This document shows positions 1 through 9,400 of a DNA stretch of 64,000 nucleotides, piece after piece. Both the position numbers and the translations under genes were made by a program. The notes below the pieces were generated by a model. The model did not search any database. It was not told the DNA's origin and was given only the letters and a program-made list of their open reading frames with translations. Source of the DNA: Streptomyces sp. DHE7-1 (GTDB lineage Bacteria; Actinomycetota; Actinomycetes; Streptomycetales; Streptomycetaceae). How positions within the stretch are numbered: the stretch's first letter is position 1; each line of letters starts with the position of its first letter. The stretch covers positions 7,718,001-7,782,000 of the forward strand of contig JACJDG010000003.1 of the NCBI GenBank assembly GCA_016432725.1, given 5' to 3'.

Positions 1-842
1 CTGGAGCCGCATCCAGGCCTCGGTGATCACGCCGAGCGTGCCCTCGGACCCCAGGAAGAGCCGGTCGGGGGAAGGGCCCGCGCCCGACCCCGGCACCCGG
101 AGCGACTGGTTGACGCCGACCGGGGTCACCACGCGCAGCGACTCCACGAGGTCGTCTATGTGCGTGTGGAGCGTGGCGTAGTGGCCGCCCGCCCGCGTCG
201 CGAGCCAGCCGCCCAGCGTGGAGTACTCGAAGCTCTGGGGGAAGTGCCGCAAGGTCAGTCCGTGCGGTCGCAACTGCGCCTCCAGAGCGGGGCCCAGGAC
301 ACCGGCCCGGATGCGTGCCGCGCGGCTGGTCCTGTCGATCTCCAGCACCTGGTTCATCGCTGTGAGGTCCAGTGAGACCACGCCGCGATGCCGGTCTGCG
401 CGGTACTCGACGCCGCCGACGACCGAAGTGCCGCCACCGAAAGGCACCACGGCCACCTCGGCACCCGCCGCCCAGTCGAGGATGTCGACGACGTCCTGCT
501 CGCTCCGGGGCGGGCGACCTGGTCGGGTGCCGCCGAGAGGTCCCCGCGCAGTGCGCGGACCACGTCGCGGTACGCCTTGCCGTAGGTGTGCGAGGCGCGG
601 TCCCGGGGCGCGTCCGACATCAACGGGGCGAGTTCCGTTGGCGGTTCGACGCGCACTTTCGGCAGAGCGAGGGCGGAGACGTCGGGAACGGGGAGGGGAG
701 CGTTCGGCGAGCCGGGGAGCAGACGCCCGAGTGCCGAACATTCGGCGTCGGACAGTGCCTTGATCTCGGCGCCCCAGCCCCACCAGGAGCGGCGGGGGGC
801 GGTACCGGTCGAAGGCGCCTCGCTGTTCGTGCTGTCGGCCAC
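1..842 (-). CDS. FAD-binding oxidase, AGPS-like (3' end outside window, frameshifted)
   Basis: Probable flavin-dependent oxidase of the alkyldihydroxyacetonephosphate synthase/glycolate oxidase type. It starts at a GTG (842-840) and runs off the left edge, so only about 280 of an expected 500+ residues are present. The N-terminus has 'RRSWWGWG' and 'ALPKVRVEPP', typical of this family. After about residue 110 the frame breaks in a CCCC run near 510. In the next frame it continues with 'RSEQDVVDILDWA' and the FAD-binding PCMH core ('VVPFGGGTSVVGGV', 'VSLDLTAMNQVLEID', 'STLGGWLATRAGGHYATLHTH', 'FLGSEGTLGVITEA'). Restoring one C repairs it. It is divergent from a TetR regulator with a shared operator-like site, so it is probably that regulator's target. 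The exact substrate is unknown. Confidence 0.85.
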
Positions 843-858
843 GGTGATTGACCTTCCA

Positions 859-883
859 GTAATTTACCCCTAGGTAATTTACC
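859..883. promoter_or_regulatory. Probable TetR operator between divergent genes
   Basis: The 59-bp gap between the FAD oxidase start and the TetR start contains the 10-mer GTAATTTACC twice in direct orientation (859-868 and 874-883). The overlap forms an inverted repeat TTACC-CCTA-GGTAA (864-877). It is the most A/T-rich stretch nearby. Position and symmetry suit an autoregulatory TetR operator controlling both promoters; this is inference. Confidence 0.55.
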
Positions 884-901
884 GCAACGTATAGTTCTGC
901 C

Positions 902-1570
902 ATGACAACCGCAAGATCCTCGACGCCACCGGATCCCCTGGACGGCGATCGGGAACGGAACCGCCCCGGTACGCGCGCGGGCACCAAAGGCGTACCGCGG
1001 GCCCACCGGGAACAGCAGATCCTGGACGCCGCCGTCGAGGAGTTCGGAAGACACGGATACGCGGCGGCGTCCATGGCGGAGATCGCCCGCCGCGTCGGCG
1101 TGACGAAACCCCTGCTGTACACCTACTTCGGCTCCAAAGACGGCCTCTGCATCGCCTGCCTCGACCGCATCGGCCCGCACCTGCTCGAGACGATCGAACG
1201 AGCCATGGCCTCGAACCCGCGGGAGGGCAGGCTGCCCCACACGGTCCTCACGGCCCTCTTCCAGGCTCTGGAAGGGCAACGGCACGCCTGGTTCGTGCTC
1301 TACGACCGAACCCTGCCACCCGGCTCCGAACCCTGGAGTGCGGCCCGTCGCCACCGCGAGGCCATCGACGAACTAGCGGCCACCGGCACGGCCGCACTGC
1401 TGCACGGCCAGGGAAACGACGACGCCCTGGACGCCGACGTGCTCAAGCACATATGGACGGGTACGGTCAGCGCACTGCTCGGCTGGTGGATCTCGCACCC
1501 CGACCTGTCCGCCCAGGACATGAGCGCACGCTGCGCCCGCCTCCTCACGGCCATCCGCAACGGTGCCTGA
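902..1570 (+). CDS. TetR/AcrR family transcriptional regulator
   Basis: A 222-residue TetR-type repressor. The N-terminal helix-turn-helix lies at about residues 38-85 ('ILDAAVEEFGRHGYAAASMAEIARRVGVTKPLLYTYFGSKDGL'), preceded by a basic, disordered tail of about 35 residues. The C-terminal ligand-binding domain is helical, with no recognisable ligand signature. It is divergent from the FAD-linked oxidase, so local control of that gene is likely. The frame is intact. Confidence 0.93.
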   Translation: MTTARSSTPPDPLDGDRERNRPGTRAGTKGVPRAHREQQILDAAVEEFGRHGYAAASMAEIARRVGVTKPLLYTYFGSKDGLCIACLDRIGPHLLETIERAMASNPREGRLPHTVLTALFQALEGQRHAWFVLYDRTLPPGSEPWSAARRHREAIDELAATGTAALLHGQGNDDALDADVLKHIWTGTVSALLGWWISHPDLSAQDMSARCARLLTAIRNGA

Positions 1571-1795
1571 ACACGGCTGAACGCTCCGGCTGCTGCCAGA
1601 GGGAGAGCCGGGTGCTGCGCCGGTCCGTGGTCCGTGGTCCGTGGCTATGAAGCGTCGGTGCAGGCGAGCTGGGTGCCGCAGCCGGGCGGCGCCAGTATGA
1701 GAGCTGGATCGCCGTCGAAATCGGCGGGACGCAGTCGCGGGGCGGCTTCGGCGGCGTGCGCGAGGGGCCCAGGCGAACGCCGGTAAGCTGCGGCG

Positions 1796-2329
1796 ATGCG
1801 CACGGTCGAGGTTCTGTTGGACGAGGCGGCAGAGCTGGCCGTCCGGGAGGCCTGGCGGCGGCTCGCCGACGCGGGACTGCCCAGTCAGGCGCGCCACCGC
1901 TCACCTACCAACAGCCCGCACCTCACCCTGGCTGCCTGCCCGGAGCTGACCGCCCCGATCCGCTGGGAACTCGCCGAGGTGGCCGCCGCCCTGCCGCTTC
2001 CGGTGCGGTTCACCGGCCTGATCCGCTTCGAACGGCCCACCTCGGTACTGGCTTGGGCGCTGGACCTCGACGCCGCGCTGGCCGGCTTGCACCGCCGGGT
2101 GTGGGACGCGGTGGCCTCCGACAGTCCGCCCGAGGCCCTCAACCCCTTCCACGCCCCCGCGCGCTGGAGCCCGCACGTCACCCTGGGCCGCACCCGGCGC
2201 CCCGGTGCCTTCACCGGCCGTCGCGTCCCCGAACTGCTGCCGACGCCGCCGCTGTCGGTCCAACTCATCACCCTGCGCAGCTACGACACCGAGACCGGCG
2301 CCCTGGAGATCCTGCGGCCCCGCGTCTGA
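1796..2329 (+). CDS. 2'-5' RNA ligase family protein (2H phosphoesterase)
   Basis: A 177-residue member of the 2H phosphoesterase superfamily. The two signature H-x-T/S-x motifs are visible: 'HLTLA' at about residue 42 and 'HVTLG' at about residue 127, spaced as expected for the bilobal fold. Such enzymes act on 2',3'-cyclic phosphate RNA ends, 2'-5' linkages or ADP-ribose cyclic phosphates; which applies here cannot be told. The gene stands alone on the plus strand. An MJ1316-type domain that recognises cyclic RNA ends is encoded about 9 kb away. Confidence 0.85.
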   Translation: MRTVEVLLDEAAELAVREAWRRLADAGLPSQARHRSPTNSPHLTLAACPELTAPIRWELAEVAAALPLPVRFTGLIRFERPTSVLAWALDLDAALAGLHRRVWDAVASDSPPEALNPFHAPARWSPHVTLGRTRRPGAFTGRRVPELLPTPPLSVQLITLRSYDTETGALEILRPRV

Positions 2330-2490
2330 AGCCGGTGGCCCGGAGTGGGGGAGAGGCCGAGACGGTGCCGGTGATCGTGCGGGGCGCTGCCAGTGTGCGG
2401 GCCGGTCGCGGATGCCGTCCACGACCGGGCACGGCCCCGACCTCCGGAGCGGACGAGGACGCTCGCGGGACCCGGGTGAAGGAAGATCGC

Positions 2491-2520
2491 TTGACCTTGC
2501 CCTCAAGGGCAAGGTTTACC
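2491..2520 (+). promoter_or_regulatory. MerR-type promoter with operator in the spacer
   Basis: A -35-like TTGACC (2491-2496) overlaps a perfect inverted repeat CCTTGCCC-TCAA-GGGCAAGG (2495-2514). This is followed by a TTTACC -10-like box (2515-2520), with a spacer of about 18 bp. A dyad in an over-long spacer is the classical architecture of MerR-regulated promoters. It lies 20 bp upstream of the merR start, so autoregulation of the merR-peroxiredoxin unit is inferred. Confidence 0.75.
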
Positions 2521-2540
2521 GTTTCTTCGAGGTGAGAGGC

Positions 2541-2930
2541 ATGCGAATAGGTGAGCTGGCCCGTCGGGCGGGTGTGACGACGAAGGCGGTGCGCTACTAC
2601 GAATCCCTGGGTCTGCTCGCGCCGGCGCGGCTGACCAACGGCTACCGGGACTACGACGATCACGACGTACGACTCACACAGGAGATCCGAGCGCTGGGCC
2701 GCCTCGGCATCCCTGCCGAGGGACCCGCCCGTTCCTGGATTGCCTGGCCCTGGGGCACCGGCATGTGGACGACTGCCCGGCCGCGCTGGCCGGGTACCGG
2801 GACGCCATCACCGATCTCACACAGCGGATCGACGGCCTCATCGCCCGCCGGTCGGCACTGGTGGCGCGCCTGCACGAGGCCGCCCACCGCGGCCGCCTCT
2901 CACCAGCCACCAGAGGAGAAGAACCGATGA
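2541..2930 (+). CDS. MerR family transcriptional regulator (frameshifted)
   Basis: A MerR regulator starting 'MRIGELARRAGVTTKAVRYY', with the winged HTH in residues 1-70. The frame breaks near 2720 ('GIPAE' then garbage). One missing base restores 'TRPFLDCLALGHRHVDDCPAAL', followed by the dimerisation coiled coil ('AGYRDAITDLTQRIDGLIARRSALVARLHEAA'). In the corrected frame there is no stop before the next gene. In the original frame a TGA sits in an ATGA overlap with the next start (2927-2930), so a second compensating indel is possible. There is no added ligand domain and no obvious metal-site cysteine, apart from 'LDCL' and 'DDCP'. Confidence 0.82.
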   Translation: MRIGELARRAGVTTKAVRYYESLGLLAPARLTNGYRDYDDHDVRLTQEIRALGRLGIPAEGPARSWIAWPWGTGMWTTARPRWPGTGTPSPISHSGSTASSPAGRHWWRACTRPPTAAASHQPPEEKNR

Positions 2931-3493
2931 CCGACCACACGAGCCTGCCTGCCGGCCTGCCCGCTCCCGAGGACGACGGCGCCGCTGAACACCTGCCCGG
3001 TATGAGAGTGCCGCATCTGGAGCTGCCGGCCACAGACGGTGCGACGGTCGACCTGGGGGCACTGGGTGCGGGCCGCACGGTGCTCTACGTCTATCCGCTC
3101 ACGGGCCGTCCCGACACCGATCTGCCCGAGGGCTGGGACTCCATTCCCGGCGCCCGCGGCTGCACCGCCGAGACGTGCGGCTTCCGCGATCATCACAGCA
3201 GCCTGCTCGCGGCCGGTGCGGCCCGGGTGTACGGCCTCTCCAGTCAGGACACCGACTACCAGCGTGAGCTCACCGAACGGCTCCACCTGCCGTTCCAGAT
3301 GCTGTCCGACGTCGCGCGAAGCCTCGCCCGGACCCTGGAGCTGCCCACGTTCACCACCAGCGGGCTGACGCTGTACAAGAGGCTGACGCTGATCATCAGG
3401 GACGACGTGATCGAGCACGTCTTCTACCCGATCTTCCCGCCCGACCGGCACGCCGACCAGGTCCTTGCCTGGCTCAGCGACAACCCCCTGTGA
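2927..3493 (+). CDS. Peroxiredoxin, PrxQ/BCP-like thioredoxin-fold
   Basis: A 188-residue AhpC/TSA-fold peroxiredoxin starting at ATG 2927, behind the ribosome binding site AGGAGAAG. The motif 'GCTAETCGFRD' (around residue 82) matches the PrxQ/BCP pattern of a peroxidatic Cys followed five residues later by a resolving Cys. Further family features are 'VYPLTGRPDTD', 'VYGLSSQDTDYQRELTERL' and 'PFQMLSDVARSLARTLELP'. It should reduce hydroperoxides through thioredoxin. It is coupled to the MerR gene, so MerR-controlled peroxide or electrophile defence is likely. Confidence 0.87.
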   Translation: MTDHTSLPAGLPAPEDDGAAEHLPGMRVPHLELPATDGATVDLGALGAGRTVLYVYPLTGRPDTDLPEGWDSIPGARGCTAETCGFRDHHSSLLAAGAARVYGLSSQDTDYQRELTERLHLPFQMLSDVARSLARTLELPTFTTSGLTLYKRLTLIIRDDVIEHVFYPIFPPDRHADQVLAWLSDNPL

Positions 3494-3621
3494 ACGTCCA
3501 CCCGAAGGCCTTCGGAGGTTCCCTGCGCATACGACCCTTCCCCTACAGCGGAGCGCTCTCGGCCCCGGTGGCGGGCCGGTGTTCGTGTGGGAGTCGAACC
3601 GCCGGGCTTCGGGACGGGGCT

Positions 3622-3644
3622 GGAGAGGACCGCGGGTCCTCTCC
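3622..3644 (+). terminator. Hairpin terminator after the peroxiredoxin
   Basis: A perfect 10-bp stem GGAGAGGACC/GGTCCTCTCC (3622-3631 and 3635-3644) with a GCG loop lies 130 bp after the peroxiredoxin stop. There is no T-tract, as is common for high-G+C actinomycete terminators. It sits between convergent genes and could serve both strands. Confidence 0.55.
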
Positions 3645-3746
3645 GCGGCGGCTGTGCCGCACGCGGGGTTGCTCGCCGTCCGAGGGCGCCGACTGACGGT
3701 CCCTCATACCGGCAGGGCGAGTCGGCGGGCGCGCTCCCAGCGCGCG

Positions 3747-4645
3747 CTAGCCCTCCCGCACCCACGGCCGCAGTTTCTCCGGGTTGCGGACCACCCAGAT
3801 CCGGGTCACCCGCCCGTCGGAGACCTCGAACGAGGCCACGGTCGCGACGACGCCGTCACGTCGAGCCACCAGCCCCGGCCCACCGCTGACCGACCGCTCG
3901 AGGAGTTGGAGACCTGGAGCCCTGTCGCTGATGGCGACCATGTACTCGGCGATGCGCGCGCCGCCCTCGACCGGGCGCAGGACGGTGCCGACCATGCCGC
4001 CGCCGTCGGCGGTCATCACGGCGGCCGGGTCGAGAAGACCGACGAGGGCTGCGATGTCCTTGCTCTCCCACGCCTCTTTGACAGACCGCACCACCTCGGC
4101 CTGCCCGGTCGTCGTCATCGGAGCGCGTGCGGCGCTCACCCTCCGCCGGGCGGAGGCCGCCAGTTGCTTGCAGGCCGCAGGGGTCCGGCCGAGCACCTCG
4201 GCGATCTCGGCGAACGGGTACCGGAAGACGTCGTGCAGGACGAACGCCACCCGCTCGGCGGGAGTCATCGACTCCAGGACCACGAGGAAGGCCGTGGCCA
4301 CCGACTCGTCCAGAACGATCTGGTCGGCGGGGTCGGCGCCGCCCGTGGGCTCCCACTCGGTGCGGTCGGGCAGCGGCTCGGGCAGCCACGCGCCGACATA
4401 GCGTTCACGGCGGGCCCGCGCCGAGCCGAGCAGATCCAGGCAGATACGTCCGGTGACCGTAGTGAGCCAGGCACCGGGGGACAGGATCTCCGCCTGCCGG
4501 CTGCGCGGCAGCCCGTACCAGCGTGCGTAGGCGTCCTGCACGGCGTCCTCGGCCTCGCTCACCGAACCCAGCAAGCGATAGGCGACGTTGAGTAGTCGGC
4601 GTCGCTCACCGACGACCTCAGCGGCCTCGGCCCCACGGTCCCCAT
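3747..4645 (-). CDS. ECF41-type RNA polymerase sigma factor (SigJ-like)
   Basis: An ECF sigma factor with a C-terminal NTF2/SnoaL-like regulatory domain, the ECF41 architecture. Sigma2 is at the start ('LLNVAYRLLGSVSEAEDAVQ', 'LTTVTGRICLDLLGSARARRERYVG') and sigma4 follows ('TPAERVAFVLHDVFRYPFAEIAEVLGR'). The SnoaL-like domain fills the last 130 residues ('VVRSVKEAWESKDIAALVGLLDP'). The open frame lacks a start unless one G is restored in the GGGG run just after ATG 4645, which gives 'MGDRGAEAAEVVGERRRLL'. I therefore place the start there. It is divergent from a small membrane protein. In this group the C-terminal domain modulates activity in place of an anti-sigma factor. Confidence 0.88.
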
Positions 4646-4750
4646 GCTTCCCGCCGCCCTCCTCGCCTTACCTTTCGCAGGCCCACGTCGTCGGGCTGGT
4701 GAGACCTTATCGACCCGCTGCCCGCCAGGGCGGAAAGAGGGGACAGTGAC

Positions 4751-5118
4751 ATGGCCACTCAGGTAACACCGAACGGACGACGCGGCACTTCGTTCCTGCG
4801 GATCGCGCTCGCTCTGCAGACCCTGACCATCTTCCTTCAGGCCGTCTCCGCCGGACTGTTGCTGACCTCGTCCTACGGACAGACGCTGCACGGTGTCGGA
4901 GCCCGTGTGATGTACGGGGCGACGATGCTCTACGTGCTCGCGGCGGTGCTGGCGTGGAAGCCGGGCGGCGGCTCGCCGCGGCCTGTCTGGCACGCGTCGG
5001 GATTCCTCGTCCTCGCCTCGGTCCAGGTGGTGCTCGGCATAGCGCACGTCCCTCGGTCCATCTGCCGCTGGGGGTGGCGATGTTCGGCCTGAGCGTGCTG
5101 GCGCTGACTCGCCGCTGA
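4751..5118 (+). CDS. Small four-helix membrane protein (frameshifted near the end)
   Basis: A membrane protein of about 122 residues with hydrophobic segments near residues 14-37, 49-67, 82-99 and 105-118. It is divergent from the ECF41 sigma gene, which suggests co-regulation. The frame breaks near 5051 in a CCC run. Restoring one C gives the natural ending 'GIAHVPSVHLPLGVAMFGLSVLALTRR' and a stop at 5116-5118 in place of an out-of-frame tail. The family was not identified; the size and helix pattern resemble small DoxX-like or DUF proteins, with no catalytic residues visible. Confidence 0.7.
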
Positions 5119-5406
5119 GGGCCGGTACACGGCGGCGCGGGATGGACCAGTGCTGCGACCGGGAATGATCACCGGGCCGGCGGGTTGCGGCAGCTGCGTG
5201 AGCAGCGGCGTACGGCGCATCCGTCAGCGGAGCCTGGACACCACCGCGACGATGCACCCTCTTCCTCAGCAGCCACGTTTTCTCTCGCGCAACGGGGTTA
5301 CTAAGGATCACGACGCTCCATACCTTGCACAACTGCCCCGGCGTCACCGAATCAGCGCCGGCCCAAGGGGCATGCGGCAGGTTGGAACGAGGAGAGGACG
5401 GCACCG

Positions 5407-5733
5407 GTGCTCGCAGCCAATGAGGAAGCCTGGGAGGCACGTGCGGCCTGCCGGACCTCTGACCCGGACGTCCTGTTCGTCAACGGCGCGGCGCAGAACG
5501 AAGCCAAGGTGATCTGCGTCGGCTGCGTCGTGCGCGTGGAATGCCTTGCCCATGCCCTGGACCGTCGTATCGAACACGGCATCTGGGGCGGGATGACGGA
5601 CCGCGAACGACGCGCCCTGCTGCGGCGAAGGCCCACCGTGTCGTCCTGGCGCCGACTGCTGGAGGCGGCCCGCACGCAGCACGACCGGCGAGCGAGCCCT
5701 GGCGGTGGCGAGCGCTGGACCGCGGCCGGCTGA
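5407..5733 (+). CDS. WhiB family iron-sulfur transcriptional regulator
   Basis: A Wbl protein of 108 residues. The four cluster-binding cysteines are visible as 'ACRTSDPDVLF' and then 'CVGCVVRVEC' (C-x2-C-x5-C). The beta-turn 'GIWGGMTDRERRALLRRR' with its basic DNA-binding tail follows. The GTG start at 5407 is chosen for the preceding AGGAGAGG. Wbl proteins bind a [4Fe-4S] cluster and usually act through the principal sigma factor. Its subclass is unclear; a short arginine-rich tail follows the turn. It stands alone on this strand. Confidence 0.92.
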   Translation: MLAANEEAWEARAACRTSDPDVLFVNGAAQNEAKVICVGCVVRVECLAHALDRRIEHGIWGGMTDRERRALLRRRPTVSSWRRLLEAARTQHDRRASPGGGERWTAAG

Positions 5734-6055
5734 CCGACCACGCCGCGCCGGCGAAACGGCCGTCCGCGCGAACGCGGCACGTCCGGACACCCCTTCGCGC
5801 GAACTCCTTGCGGTCGGGCCGACGTGGCCCTGGTTGCTGGGGGAGGGCTGCACCATGGGGCTCAAGCACCGACCGGCCTCCCCCTGACCACCCCACCCGC
5901 GACGTGGAAGCCACCTTCCCCGAACTTCGCGTCGACTGCGCGCATCCACCGAAACCGGTCCGGCGCAAAGGCCGTTGGTCTAGCGTAGGTGGCTCCTGGC
6001 TTGGTTAACGGTGCTTGTCAACGGTCTGTGGCCGGGGGGAGCGAGGAGGCTCGCA
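5734..6055. other. Gene-free stretch
   Basis: About 320 bp between whiB and the Trypco1 gene. The frames are short and have no recognisable family. A TTAAC/GTTAAC motif at 6003-6010 is the only A/T-rich feature and may belong to the promoter of the conflict locus. Confidence 0.5.
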
Positions 6056-6405
6056 GTGGGGGTAGTGGCACGGTTGCCGCTGGAGGGCGGGGGCTCCGTC
6101 CTGCTGGAGGGGGACGGGAGCCGGACGGGCCGGTGAAGGTGGGGCGGCTGGCGGACGCCGTGCAGGATCTGCCGCACACGGTCCAGCAGGCGCTGCGTCC
6201 GGTGGCGGGCCTCGCGCGAGCGGCGCTGGAGCAGCTGCGCCAGGCCGGTCCGGACGAGGTGGTGATCGAGTTCGGCGTCGATCTGGCCGCGGAGGCCGGT
6301 GCCGTGATCGCCAAGAGCGAGACGGGCTGCCACCTGACCGTCACGGTGACCTGGCACGCCTCTGCCGCACCGGACGGTGCCGGCCCTGGTAGCGCCGGCA
6401 CGTGA
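6056..6405 (+). CDS. Trypco1 (trypsin-co-occurring domain 1) protein, CU044_2847 family
   Basis: A small partner protein of about 116 residues with the Trypco1 domain. Start GTG 6056 follows GAGGAGG and gives 'ARLPLEGGGSVLLEGDGS', the family's opening strand. Restoring one C near 6131 joins this to 'GPVKVGRLADAVQDLPHTVQQ' and then the signature 'EVVIEFGVDLAAEAGAVIAKSE' and 'LTVTVTW'. Its stop overlaps the start of the trypsin-STAND gene (GTGA, 6402-6405), so the two are translationally coupled. The domain is known from comparative genomics as a partner of trypsin-fold proteases in NTPase conflict systems; its biochemical role is not established. Confidence 0.85.
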
Positions 6406-9400
6406 CGGACGAGGTGCGCCCGCCGGGCGGGTCGGCGCACGGGTTCCACCACGCGGTCGCCGAAGTCCGCAGTGCGAGCGGAGCGGTGGCCGGAGCGGGC
6501 TTCCTCATCGGTCCCCAACTGCTGGCCACGTGCGCCCACGTCGTGGAGAAGGCCGGGTTCGGCCCCGGGCAGCGGGTGCCGCTCGCCTTCCCCGCCCGGC
6601 CCGAACTCGGCCACGTGCAGGGGGCCGTGGAAACCAGCACCTGGCGGAACCCGGACGCGGAGGACGTGGCGTTCCTGCGGCTGGAAGGCACCCAGCCGGA
6701 TGAGGCCGCGCTCGCGCTGGGCGTCGCGGAGGACTGCGCCGACCACCGCGGCAGCACCTACGGCTTCCCCCAGCAGGCCAGACGTGGCGGGCACTTCGGC
6801 ACGTTCAAGGTCGGCCGCCTGCTGGAGGGCTCCTCCACGCAAGGGGCGGCACCGCTGCTCCAGCTGTACGACGCCAACGACCTGACCGAGGGATTCAGCG
6901 GCGGCCCCGTCGTCGACGACGTCACCGGGCTGGTGATCGGCATGACCACGGCCATCACCCACCCCGACCGGCACTCCCGCGGGCAGGAGATCGCCTACGC
7001 CACCCCCGCCCGGACCCTGCGCGCCCTGCACCCCGAACTGGCCGAGCACGCGGTGTGCCCCTACCCGGGCCTGGAGCCGTTCACCGCCGACGACGCCGCG
7101 GTGTTCGGCGGTCGTACCACCGCCCTGGACGCCGTACTCACGGCGTTACGCGGGCCCGCCCGGACGCTGCTGCTGCTGGGGCCGTCCGGATCGGGCAAGT
7201 CGTCCCTCCTGCAAGCCGGAGTACTGCCCGCGCTGGCCGAGGGAGGGACGGTCCCCGGCAGCGACCGCTGGCTGCCCGTCCTGATCCCCAACCCCGGCGA
7301 CGACCTGCTGCGCGCCGCCGAGCACCACGGGCTGACCGGCGCCGCCGCGTACGGCATAGAGGCCGCGGCCGACCGCCTCCTGGCCCGCCACCCCGATCAC
7401 ACCCGCGTCCTGCTGGTCATCGACCAGTTCGAAGAGCTCCTCACCCCCGCCACCGCCCCGGGCGACGGGGGCGGTATCGACGCGGCAGCCGACCAACTGG
7501 GCGGACTGGCCTTGTCCTGGGCCCCGCTCACCGTGGTCCTGGCCATGCGAGACGACTTCTACGCCCCCTCGCCTCCCGCGCCCCGGCCCTGCTGGAGGCC
7601 GCCTCCCCGCCCCTGAACATCCCCGCCACCCTCAGCGAGCACGACCTCCGCGCCATGATCGAGCACGGCGAGCGCGGCCCACGAATCGAGAACGGCCTGA
7701 CCGCCCGGCTGATCGGCGACCTCATCCCGCCCGCCGACGGCACGCAGCCCCGCAGTGCCCGGAGCACCCCGGTCACCTGTCTGCCCGCCCTGCAGCTGAC
7801 TCTGCGCCAGCTGTGGGAGAGCCGCTCCTACGGAGTCCTCACCCATGAGGCCTACGAGCGCATCGGCACCGTGACCGGCGCCTTGAGCACCTGGTGCACC
7901 GCCGAGTTCCGCAAGCTGCCGCACCGCGACGCCGCCCAGAGGATCCTGACCACCCTGGTCCAGCCCGCCGACCCCGACCACGCCACGCCCGCCGCCCGCC
8001 GCCGCCTGCCCTTGTCCACCCTCCGCGAACTGGCCACGGGACCCGATCCCGTCCCGGACCAGAGCGATTTCGACACGGCCCTGGCCGCCCTCGCCCACCA
8101 CCGGTTCATCACCATCCGCGTCCCCCGGCCGGGCCTCCCACCCGTCGAGCCGGGTCAGGGCCACGCCACGGGAGAACACCGCGATCCGGTGCGACCGCCC
8201 GAACCGGTCGCGGAACTCATCCACGATTCCCTCGTCCGCGACTGGCCCCACCTGCACGCGTGGGTCACCGAGGACCAGGACTTCCACCGCTGGCTCCAGC
8301 GCACCGAGGACCGCCACACACGCTGGCTCCGAGGCGCCGCGGACCAGTCCGAACGTCAGCAGAGGCCCCGCCGGGCCGACGAGTTGCTGCACGGCGGTGA
8401 CTTGGCCATCGGCCTCGACTACGCGCGCCACCGCGGCCTGCCCGCGCACATCCGCCGCTACCTCGCCGCCAGCCGCCGCCGTGCCCGGCGCCGCACTTCC
8501 GTTCTGGCCGGGCTGCTCGCCCTCGTCCTCGTCGCCGCCGGGGTGGCGAGCCGGCAGTGGTACGACGCCGCTGCCGCGCGCCGAGAAGCAGAGTCCCGCC
8601 AGCACGAGGCCGAGTCCCGCGAGATCGTCACCGAATCCGACCACCTCACGGACACGCACCCCGACGTCGCCATGCTCCTGGCCGCCCACGCCTACCGGAC
8701 CAGCCACACGCCGGAAGCCACCGCGGCCGTCCGCGCCTTCGCGACAGCCCCCTTGCCACGCGCCCTCCTCGGCCATACCGAGTGGGTGCGGACGGTGGTG
8801 TTCAGCCCTGACGGCAAGAAGCTGGCCAGCGCGGGCGAGGACGGCACCGCCCGCCTCTGGGACACCGCCACCGGTCGCCCCCTGCACACCCTCACCCACA
8901 CGGACTGGGTGAACACGACCGCCTTCAGCCCCGACGGCACGATGCTGGCCACCGCGAGCAGGGACGGCACCGCCCGCTTGTGGGACACCGCCACCGGCCG
9001 TCCCCTGCGCACCCTCAACCACAAGGGGAACGTGCGGGCCGCTGTGTTCAGCCCGGACGGCACGATGCTGGTCACCGCGGGCAGCGACGGCACCGCGCGT
9101 CTGTGGGACACCGCCACCGGCCGCTCCCTGCGCACGCTCGCCCACGACGAGGACGTGCGTGCCGTGGTGTTCAGCCCGGACGGCAAGATACTGGCCACCG
9201 CCGGCAGCGAGGGCACCGTCCGCTTGTGGGACACCGACTCCGGTCGCTCCCTGCACACCCTCACCCACCCCGGCCCGGTGAACGTGACCGCCTTCAGCCC
9301 TGACGGCACGGTTCTGGTCACCGCGGGCGAGGACGGCACCGCGCGCCTGTGGGACACCGACTCCGGCCGCCGCTCGCACACCCTCACCCACAAGGGGAAC

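Noticed and set aside
1616..1648. Three tandem copies of GGTCCGT
   Set aside because: Short slippage-type repeat in an intergenic region with no evident function.
3575..3610. tRNA-like T-loop sequence on the minus strand (GGTTCGACTCCC)
   Set aside because: The T-stem does not pair and no acceptor stem or anticodon arm can be built around it.
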